Of a stretch of 15,533 nt of DNA, positions 6,648 through 12,109 are shown piece by piece; the first letter of the stretch is position 1, and the number at the start of each line of letters is the position of its first letter. Position numbers and translations under genes: made by a program. The DNA comes from an uncultured Bacillota bacterium (lineage in GTDB: Bacteria > Bacillota_I > Bacilli_A > RF39 > UBA660): contig CAMNHZ010000017.1 in assembly GCA_946540075.1 (NCBI GenBank), positions 1 to 15,533 of the forward strand. Direction: 5' to 3'. Under the pieces are notes generated by a model. It was not told the origin of the DNA. It worked only from the letters and a program-made list of their open reading frames with translations, and did not search any database.

Positions 6648-6717
6648 CCTATCACCTACTTTAATATCATATCATAAAATATTATAAATGTGTACATATA
6701 TTGGGTTATTTTTATTA

Positions 6718-6744
6718 ACACTATTTAAATGTTTTAATACAATA
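6718..6744 (+). promoter_or_regulatory. Possible mother-cell (sigma-K/sigma-E type) promoter of the YjcZ-like gene
   Basis: AC (6718-6719), 16 bases, then AATACAATA (6736-6744) fits the sigma-K pattern except for the first base of CATANNNTA; AATACAAT is also 7/8 to the sigma-E -10. The start would fall near 6751, a good distance before GGAGG at 6760-6764. A TAGAAT at 6748-6753 could be a vegetative -10 instead, but it lacks a -35. Confidence 0.35.
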
Positions 6745-6771
6745 TATTAGAATAACAAAGGAGGGATAAAT

Positions 6772-6924
6772 ATGTACTACTATGGAGGATATGGAACTGG
6801 AGGATATGGTAATCCATGTTGCTCTTGCTATTCCAACTGCGGTACAGGATATGGAGCTGCTGTTATTCTAGTATTATTCATTTTATTAGTTATAATTATT
6901 GGCGCTCGTAATTGGAACAATTAA
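6772..6924 (+). CDS. YjcZ-like tiny glycine-rich membrane protein (sporulation type)
   Basis: This short gene encodes 50 residues: a Tyr/Gly-rich start (MYYYGGYGTGGYGN), a cysteine cluster (PCCSCYSNC, 15-23), then one hydrophobic span (about 29-43, AAVILVLFILLVIII) and a GARNWNN end. This is the layout of the tiny YjcZ-type proteins of Bacillus (glycine/tyrosine head, single span ending in VGA.W), which are annotated as sporulation proteins. The frame is secured by a strong AAGGAGGG ribosome binding site at 6758-6765, a clean stop and an immediate terminator. The extra cysteines (C16, C17, C19, C23) are not usual in the family as I know it and could crosslink or bind metal. It stands alone between ftsW (divergent) and def. 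Confidence 0.82.
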   Translation: MYYYGGYGTGGYGNPCCSCYSNCGTGYGAAVILVLFILLVIIIGARNWNN

Positions 6925-6926
6925 TT

Positions 6927-6952
6927 AAAAACTCCGTAAAGGGGTTTTTTTT
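6927..6952 (+). terminator. Intrinsic terminator after the YjcZ-like gene
   Basis: AAAAACTCC (6927-6935) pairs with GGGGTTTTT (6941-6949, one G-U pair) around GTAAA, running into eight T (6945-6952). It begins two bases after the stop codon. Confidence 0.88.
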
Positions 6953-6971
6953 GCTTTTTTGTTTACAATTG

Positions 6972-6999
6972 TTGAAATTTTTTGTTTTTATGATAAAAT
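6972..6999 (+). promoter_or_regulatory. Promoter of def
   Basis: TTGAAA (6972-6977), a 16-base spacer and TAAAAT (6994-6999) preceded by TGA (extended -10). The predicted start lies about 16 bases before the def ATG. Confidence 0.6.
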
Positions 7000-7021
7000 A
7001 CTACATGAAAGAAGTGATACT

Positions 7022-7573
7022 ATGTTTAAAAAATTAAATATATTGGATGAAAAGGATAAAAGGCTTAGACAAACAAGTAAGGAAGTTGCTAATTTTCCTT
7101 TAGATAAAAAAGAAAAAAAGTTAATTCAACAAATTGTTGATGAACTTACTTTTTCACAAATTGATTATTATGCTGAAAAATATGATTTGCGCCCTGGAAT
7201 GGGACTTGCTTTCCCTCAACTTGGAATAATGAAAAGAATAATTGTCATTGTTCATGAAGTTAAAGAAGGTGAATTTGATAATTATGTATTTATAAATCCT
7301 GAGATTGTTAGTAGTTCTGAAGAAATGATTGCTGCTGAAGCTGGTGAAGGATGTTTAAGCGTTAATCGTGAAGTTGAAGGACATGTTAAAAGACATGCTA
7401 GAGTTACTGTTGAAGGATATGATGAAGATGGTAACAGAATTAGAGTTAGAGCTCGAGAAGATTTAGCTCTTGCCTTTCAACATGAAATTGATCATTTAAA
7501 TGGTATATTATTCTATGATAGAATTGATCCAAAACATAAATTCTATAGTGAAAATGAACTTAGATTAATATAA
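7022..7573 (+). CDS. def: Peptide deformylase
   Basis: This metalloenzyme removes the N-formyl group from new proteins. At 183 residues it has the size of the Gram-positive type II class. The three signature motifs are present: GMGLAFPQ (59-66), EGCLS (109-113, metal ligand C111) and QHEIDHLNG (153-161, ligands H154 and H158, catalytic E155). Motif 1 has Phe at 64 where GLAAPQ is usual. The open frame extends to a TTG at 6959, but that region holds the promoter at 6972-6999; the ATG at 7022 follows AGAAGTGAT, a weak ribosome binding site. It is a single-gene unit sharing a two-way terminator with tex. Confidence 0.96.
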   Translation: MFKKLNILDEKDKRLRQTSKEVANFPLDKKEKKLIQQIVDELTFSQIDYYAEKYDLRPGMGLAFPQLGIMKRIIVIVHEVKEGEFDNYVFINPEIVSSSEEMIAAEAGEGCLSVNREVEGHVKRHARVTVEGYDEDGNRIRVRAREDLALAFQHEIDHLNGILFYDRIDPKHKFYSENELRLI

Positions 7574-7575
7574 TA

Positions 7576-7607
7576 AAAAATATCTAACTTAAATGTTAGA
7601 TATTTTT
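7576..7607. terminator. Two-way terminator between def and tex
   Basis: AAAAATATCTAAC (7576-7588) pairs perfectly, 13 base pairs, with GTTAGATATTTTT (7595-7607) around TTAAAT. A-rich and T-rich flanks make it work on both strands. The tex stop codon (7596-7598) is inside the stem. Confidence 0.9.
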
Positions 7608-9764
7608 ATTTGGATCTAATAAAGATAATGCTACTTTATTTTTATCTTTAAATATTTCATCAACGTAACAATCAACTATGTCACCCACACTCAATATATC
7701 ACTTGGATGTTTAATATATTGATTTGATAATTTAGATATATGAGCTAAGCCATCATTATGAAGCCCAATATCTATGAAAGCTCCAAAATCTACTACATTT
7801 CTAACAGTACCTTGAAGTTTCATACCAACTTTTAAATCATCTATATCAAGAACATCACTTTTTAATAATGGTTGTGGCATTTCATCACGAGGGTCACGAT
7901 TTGGTTTTTTAAGTGATTCTATAACATCTTCTAATGTATAAATATCAGTATTTAATTTATCTTTATATTCATTAATATCAATTTTATTTAATCTTTCTAT
8001 CAATTCTTTAGTTCCTACATCTTTTAACGTATATCCTATATTTTTTAATAAATTAAGCGCTAAAGTATAACTTTCAGGATGGATAGCTGTTTCATCTAAG
8101 ATATTATCACCATCTACTACTCTGATAAATCCAATTGCTTGTTCATATACTTTATCAGATAATAGTTTTTCTTTCTTTATTTCATCTCTAGAATTAATTT
8201 TTCCATGTTTTTCACGATAATCGTATAATTTATCGATACTTCTTTTTGTTAATCCTGATATATATTTAAGAATTGATTTTGATGCTGTATTTATATTTAC
8301 ACCAACACTATTAACTGCCTTAGATACTACAAAGTCTAATGATTCAGATAATTTTTTACTTGAAACATCGTGTTGATAAAGACCTACCCCTATTCCTTCT
8401 GGTGGAATCTTTACAAGTTCAGCTAATGGATCTTGAAGTCTTCTACCAATACTAACTGCACTTCTTTTTTCAACAGCTAAATCTGGGAATTCTTCAATTG
8501 CAACTTTTGAAGCACTATATATTGATGCTCCAGCTTCAGATACAATAACATATTTACATGATAAATTATATTCTTTAATCATATCAGCACAAAATTTTTC
8601 AGATTCACGTGATGCAGTACCATTACCAATTGCTATTATATCTACATTATATTTATTTATAAGCTTTACAACTATATCTTTAGAGGATTTTATTCTATCC
8701 TCACTATTACTATTTAAAAATGGTTTTATAACAGTTGAATCTAAATACATACCATTTTTATCTACAACAGCTAATTTACAACCATTAACAAATCCAGGGT
8801 CAAATGCTAATACTACTTTTTCTTTGATTGGTGGTGTTAGTAATAGAGCTTCTAAGTTCTTACCAAAATTATCTATTGCAGATTCTTCACCTTTTTCAGT
8901 AAGTTCTGATCTTATTTCTCTTTCTATACTTGGAGCAATCAATCTTTTATAACTATCTTCAATTGCTTCTATAACAATATCATTTACAAATGATTCTTTT
9001 TTACCAATAAGTTTCTTTTTTAGAAAATCAATAATTGGTTCATTATCAACCTTGATAGAAACAGTTAATACTTTTTCTTTTTCTCCACGATTTAAAGCTA
9101 GAATTCGATGAGGTTTTATAAATTTAACTTTCTCTTCATAGTTATAATACATCTCATATACTTTATTCTCATCTTTAGCGTTTTTCTTTAATTTACTTAC
9201 TATTAATCCATTTACATAAGTATTAATTCTAATCCATTTTCGATAATTAGCATTATCACTTATATTTTCAGCAATTATATAAGCTGCTCCTTTTATGGCA
9301 TCTGTTTCATTTTTAACATTTTCATTAATAAATGGTTGTACCAAATCTTTTATATTACCAACTCTAGGAAAAGTCATAATAGTTTTAGCAAGTGGTTCTA
9401 AGCCGTTTTTTATTGCTTCAGTTGCTTTTGTTTTCTTTTTTTCTTTATATGGTCTATAAAGATCTTCTACTTCAACTAATTTAGTTGATGCCATTATTTG
9501 AGCTTTAAGTTCATCAGTCATTAATCCTTTTTCATCAATCAATCTAATTACATCTTCTTTTCTTTTTAATAGATTTTCTTGATAAACATAAACTTCATTA
9601 ATACTTCTTATTTGCTCTTCATTTAATGAACCAGTAGCTTCTTTCCTATAACGAGAAATAAATGGGATTGTATTCCCATTTACTAATAATTCTAAAACTA
9701 CTTCTACTTGTTTTTCTGTTATATTTAAATCTTTACTTATGTTTTTTATTATATCCTTATTCAT
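7596..9764 (-). CDS. tex: Tex-family S1 RNA-binding protein
   Basis: This 722-residue protein has the full Tex architecture: an N-terminal helical Tex domain (SRYRKEATGSLNEEQIR near 38-53, DLYRPYKEKKKTKA at 101-114), and a YqgF/RNase H-like domain starting VVLAFDPGFVNGCKLAVVD (317-335). These are followed by helix-hairpin-helix repeats (VGVNINTASKSILKYISGL and a second stretch) and a C-terminal S1 domain from about 646 (VGMKLQGTVRNVVDFGAFID) to 715. Tex is a nucleic-acid-binding transcription accessory factor found in most bacteria; its exact role is still loosely defined. An AGGAG lies 11 bases before the ATG. It is 26 bases downstream of the lipoprotein gene with no terminator between, so the two are probably cotranscribed. 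Confidence 0.97.
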   Translation of the reverse strand: MNKDIIKNISKDLNITEKQVEVVLELLVNGNTIPFISRYRKEATGSLNEEQIRSINEVYVYQENLLKRKEDVIRLIDEKGLMTDELKAQIMASTKLVEVEDLYRPYKEKKKTKATEAIKNGLEPLAKTIMTFPRVGNIKDLVQPFINENVKNETDAIKGAAYIIAENISDNANYRKWIRINTYVNGLIVSKLKKNAKDENKVYEMYYNYEEKVKFIKPHRILALNRGEKEKVLTVSIKVDNEPIIDFLKKKLIGKKESFVNDIVIEAIEDSYKRLIAPSIEREIRSELTEKGEESAIDNFGKNLEALLLTPPIKEKVVLAFDPGFVNGCKLAVVDKNGMYLDSTVIKPFLNSNSEDRIKSSKDIVVKLINKYNVDIIAIGNGTASRESEKFCADMIKEYNLSCKYVIVSEAGASIYSASKVAIEEFPDLAVEKRSAVSIGRRLQDPLAELVKIPPEGIGVGLYQHDVSSKKLSESLDFVVSKAVNSVGVNINTASKSILKYISGLTKRSIDKLYDYREKHGKINSRDEIKKEKLLSDKVYEQAIGFIRVVDGDNILDETAIHPESYTLALNLLKNIGYTLKDVGTKELIERLNKIDINEYKDKLNTDIYTLEDVIESLKKPNRDPRDEMPQPLLKSDVLDIDDLKVGMKLQGTVRNVVDFGAFIDIGLHNDGLAHISKLSNQYIKHPSDILSVGDIVDCYVDEIFKDKNKVALSLLDPNKNI

Positions 9765-9790
9765 GTTGTTTTCTACTCCTATACATTATT

Positions 9791-10210
9791 CTATTTTACA
9801 TATTTCTTTATAAAAGTTTTAATTGTTAAATCATCTATATATCCAATTGTAGAATCAGCAATTTTACCATTTTTTATATAAACGATCATAGGTACTGTAT
9901 ATCCGTCTTTTGTCTTTGAAGATGCGTTCATAAATTTTAATACTTTAGCATCTTTAGATGCAAACTTAGTTGTATCTAAATAATAAACTTTCTTATCAAG
10001 GTCACTTAAAGTTTTCTTTAATGATTTCTTGTAATTAGCAGACATATCATCATTACTATCAATATAAACAACTTTAGTTTCCTTATTCTCGATAATTTCT
10101 AAATAATCATCTAATGTTATTTCAGATAAAGTATTTTTGGTAGTTTTGCCACATCCAGTCATAATAACAGCAACCATAATAGTTAAACATAAAATTAAAC
10201 CCTTTTTCAT
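9791..10210 (-). CDS. Thioredoxin-fold lipoprotein lacking the CXXC motif
   Basis: This 139-residue exported lipoprotein begins with a signal peptide and a lipobox ending M-T-G-C20 (KKGLILCLTIMVAVIMTGC), so it should be anchored on the outer face of the membrane. The rest reads as a small thioredoxin fold: strand KVVYID (46-51), helix, strand KKVYYLD (73-79), then TVPMIVYIKNGKI with the cis-proline at P107, and a final helix. Where related proteins have CxxC after the first strand, this one has SNDDMSAN (52-59). The only cysteines are in the signal peptide and lipobox, so it cannot do thiol redox chemistry. A structural or binding role is inferred. The ribosome binding site is AGGGGAT. It precedes tex in a likely two-gene operon. 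Confidence 0.75.
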   Translation of the reverse strand: MKKGLILCLTIMVAVIMTGCGKTTKNTLSEITLDDYLEIIENKETKVVYIDSNDDMSANYKKSLKKTLSDLDKKVYYLDTTKFASKDAKVLKFMNASSKTKDGYTVPMIVYIKNGKIADSTIGYIDDLTIKTFIKKYVK

Positions 10211-10234
10211 ATAATCCCCTACTTTCTTTAGTTA

Positions 10235-10243
10235 ATTATAACA
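10235..10243 (-). promoter_or_regulatory. Extended -10 promoter of the lipoprotein-tex operon
   Basis: On the minus strand TGTTATAAT (10235-10243), a perfect extended -10, lies between the dinB stop and the lipoprotein gene. The expected -35 position reads TTAATT, which is poor. A 10-base-pair inverted repeat (10248-10257 with 10267-10276) overlaps the -35 area. Confidence 0.6.
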
Positions 10244-10259
10244 TAATTATCTAAAAAAA

Positions 10260-11465
10260 TTAATACTTTTTAGATATATTTTTATCTACTTTATTAGCAT
10301 TGCCAACTATGTTATTACCATATTTTTTTCTTAGATTATCAATAGTTGTATCTAGTTTGTTTTCTTTTTTCTTATTATCAAAGTTTTCAAATAAAGATAC
10401 TTGATGATAAGGTGTTTTTACTAATTTATCAAGTCTAACACCTATCAACCTTATTGATTCTTCATGCCACATTTCTTTTACTAATTCTTTAGCTACCTTA
10501 ACTATTTCAGATGTAATATTGGTTGGATTTTTTAATTTTCTCTGATGGGAATATGATTTAAAATAATTATCTTTTAATATAACTCCTACTACATAAGTAT
10601 ATTGTTTTTGTTTTCTTAAACATGAAGCAACATTCTCTGCTAATTTAGCTACAATATTGTTTATTTCAACAATATCTGTTAAATCTCTAGATAAAGTTAT
10701 AGAATTACTTATTCCTTTTCTAATATTATTAATTACTTGAACTTGTGTATTATCAATTCCGTTAGCAGCATCTATCATTCTTTTTGATTGGTTTTTGAAA
10801 TAAAGATATAATTTTTCAGGATTATAACAAGCTAAATCGCGAATTGTGTTTACTCCAAGTTTTCTAAGTTTTTTACTACTACTTTTCCCTACTCCAAATA
10901 AATCTTCTATTGGTAATGGCCACATTTTATTTTTTACTTCATTCATAAACAAAGTATGAACTTTATCAGGTTTAGAAAAATCAGAGGCCATTTTTGCACA
11001 TAATTTATTATTGGCAATTCCAATATTGATTGTAAATCCTAATTTATCTTTTACTTCCTTTTTTAATTTATAAGCAAATTTAATCGGATCTCCGTTTAAC
11101 TTTCTAACCTTAGTATAATCAAGATAGCATTCATCTATTGAAGCTATTTCAATGTCTGGTGAATATTTACTTATTAATTTAAATAACTCTTTTGACATAT
11201 AAGAATACCAACTATAATTAGGTGGATATACTCTTAGTGATTTACATTTTTTCTTAGCACTAAATAATGTTTCCGCTGTTACTATTCCTAATTTTTTTGC
11301 TGGCATTGATTTTGCGAGTACAATACCGTGACGCATTTTAGGATCACCACCAATTACTGCATAACTATTTCTTATATCATATTTATTTCCATGATTTAAA
11401 AGATCTATCGCAGTCCATGATAGAAAGGCATTATTTACATCAATATGCATAATAATTCTATCCAT
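10260..11465 (-). CDS. dinB: Y-family DNA polymerase (DinB/Pol IV type)
   Basis: This is a translesion DNA polymerase of 401 residues. Catalytic acidic residues are D9 in HIDVNNAF and D111-E112 in SIDECYLDYT; F14 sits at the sugar steric-gate position. The helix-hairpin-helix stretch LFGVGKSSSKKLRKLGVNTI follows, then the little-finger domain. A sliding-clamp-binding motif QVSLF lies at 355-359, with a basic tail after it. The DVNNAFLSW form of motif I and the VIGGDPKMRHGIVLAKS stretch are typical of a Firmicutes DinB subgroup rather than of UmuC. The ribosome binding site is AAGGAG, eight bases from the ATG. It is a single-gene unit whose promoter carries a LexA-like operator, so DNA-damage induction is expected. 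Confidence 0.94.
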   Translation of the reverse strand: MDRIIMHIDVNNAFLSWTAIDLLNHGNKYDIRNSYAVIGGDPKMRHGIVLAKSMPAKKLGIVTAETLFSAKKKCKSLRVYPPNYSWYSYMSKELFKLISKYSPDIEIASIDECYLDYTKVRKLNGDPIKFAYKLKKEVKDKLGFTINIGIANNKLCAKMASDFSKPDKVHTLFMNEVKNKMWPLPIEDLFGVGKSSSKKLRKLGVNTIRDLACYNPEKLYLYFKNQSKRMIDAANGIDNTQVQVINNIRKGISNSITLSRDLTDIVEINNIVAKLAENVASCLRKQKQYTYVVGVILKDNYFKSYSHQRKLKNPTNITSEIVKVAKELVKEMWHEESIRLIGVRLDKLVKTPYHQVSLFENFDNKKKENKLDTTIDNLRKKYGNNIVGNANKVDKNISKKY

Positions 11466-11495
11466 AATAATTTCTCCTTAGTTCTTCCTAACAAA

Positions 11496-11524
11496 ATTAT
11501 ACAACACAAACATTAGTTTGTAAA
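11496..11524 (-). promoter_or_regulatory. Promoter of dinB
   Basis: On the minus strand TTTACA (11519-11524), a 17-base spacer and a perfect TATAAT (11496-11501). The spacer is largely occupied by the palindrome at 11506-11521. Confidence 0.82.
11506..11521. promoter_or_regulatory. LexA-like SOS box in the dinB promoter
   Basis: ACAAAC-ATTA-GTTTGT is a perfect palindrome with a 4-base centre. It matches the Gram-positive LexA (DinR) box CGAAC-N4-GTTCG except for one symmetrical change in each arm (G to A, C to T). It lies between the -35 and -10 boxes, where bound LexA would block polymerase. Its position at a translesion polymerase gene supports the call. Confidence 0.7.
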
Positions 11525-11539
11525 TATGGATAATTTTAT

Positions 11540-11571
11540 AAAAAAGACCTAACTTATAATCAAGTTAAGTC
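11540..11571 (-). terminator. Terminator of the bacteriocin operon
   Basis: On the minus strand GACTTAACTT (11562-11571) pairs with AAGTTAGGTC (11546-11555, one G-U pair) around a 6-base loop, followed by TTTTTT. It closes the exporter-peptides-small ORF transcript and insulates dinB. Confidence 0.85.
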
Positions 11572-11592
11572 TTAACGAGAAAATAATAATAT

Positions 11593-11736
11593 CTAATTAA
11601 AATTACGAACCAAGGATCCTATAATTGTTCCTGATTTAAATATAATTTCAATTAAAATATTAAATATAGGAAGTATGAAAGGAATTAAAATTATGAATAA
11701 AAGAATTTTTTTGTATTGAACTATCTTAAGCCACAT
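11593..11736 (-). CDS. Small membrane peptide, candidate bacteriocin immunity protein
   Basis: This 47-codon frame starts at an ATG inside the last codons of the second bacteriocin peptide gene, overlaps it by 16 bases in another frame, and ends before the operon terminator. The product starts MWLKIVQYKK, then has one long hydrophobic stretch (about 11-33, ILLFIILIPFILPIFNILI and on), then FKSGTIIGSLVRNFN. The basic head, single span and basic tail suggest a membrane peptide. Class IIb immunity genes normally sit directly after the two peptide genes, which is its place here, so immunity is the natural guess. The ribosome binding site is poor (GTAGAT), so translation may depend on coupling to the upstream gene. 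No family recognised. Confidence 0.55.
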   Translation of the reverse strand: MWLKIVQYKKILLFIILIPFILPIFNILIEIIFKSGTIIGSLVRNFN

Positions 11737-11894
11737 ACTGATCTACTTTGAATCCTTCTAATAGCTGTTCCAAGACTTCTACCTACGTCCATAATTGAAC
11801 TCATTCCTCTAGATAGAGCATTAATAAAACTACTATAAGAAGCTACTCGTGCTCCTCCATTTACCTGCAACAATTCTTTTTTATTAAGTTTCAT
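11721..11894 (-). CDS. Double-glycine-leader bacteriocin peptide (second peptide)
   Basis: This 57-residue precursor has a leader MKLNKKELLQVNGG (1-14) with the expected pattern for a C39 exporter: L at -12, E at -8, L at -7, V at -4, GG at -2/-1. Cleavage would release a 43-residue, strongly basic core (seven Arg, one Asp) starting ARVASYSSF. It carries a GxxxG motif G38-R-S-L-G42, an amphipathic middle, and ends RSVCGLR with a lone cysteine C54. ATGs and a GTG upstream in frame lie within or too close to the AGAGGTG ribosome binding site (11901-11907), so the ATG eight bases after it at 11892-11894 is chosen. It begins 12 bases after the first peptide gene stops, sharing its transcript. Confidence 0.88.
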   Translation of the reverse strand: MKLNKKELLQVNGGARVASYSSFINALSRGMSSIMDVGRSLGTAIRRIQSRSVCGLR

Positions 11895-11906
11895 TAACAT
11901 CACCTC

Positions 11907-12047
11907 TTATCTACATTTATATGGTCTTATGTAACCATCAATTACTCCAACAACAAATACAAGTGCTGCACCTATAGCCGTCCATCCAGCAACAGTTATT
12001 CCTCCTCCAGATACCTGTTTTAATTTTTCATCTGTTAAATTATACAT
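11907..12047 (-). CDS. Double-glycine-leader bacteriocin peptide (first peptide)
   Basis: This gene is only 47 codons long. The 46-residue precursor has the leader MYNLTDEKLKQVSGG (1-15), with L at -12, L at -7, V at -4 and GG at -2/-1. Cleavage after G15 (not G16, which would break the register) gives a 31-residue core: GITVAGWTAIGAALVFVV, then G34-V-I-D-G38 (GxxxG), then YIRPYKCR. The core is a hydrophobic helix with a tryptophan near the start and a basic end with one cysteine (C45). This is a typical class IIb-like peptide. The ribosome binding site is AAGG, six bases before the ATG. It lies 62 bases after the exporter gene; its stop runs into the ribosome binding site of the second peptide. 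Confidence 0.88.
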   Translation of the reverse strand: MYNLTDEKLKQVSGGGITVAGWTAIGAALVFVVGVIDGYIRPYKCR

Positions 12048-12109
12048 CAACTACCTTCTTTCTTCTACAAATAAACACACACAAACAAACTCCAATATCA
12101 CCTTTAATA

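Noticed and set aside
6959..7021. TTG-started 21-codon extension of peptide deformylase
   Set aside because: The segment contains the def promoter and the deformylase family starts at the ATG at 7022.
10248..10276. 10-base-pair inverted repeat at the dinB end as a terminator
   Set aside because: On the minus strand it is not followed by a T-run and the stem is almost all A-T; it may be chance or an operator-like site.
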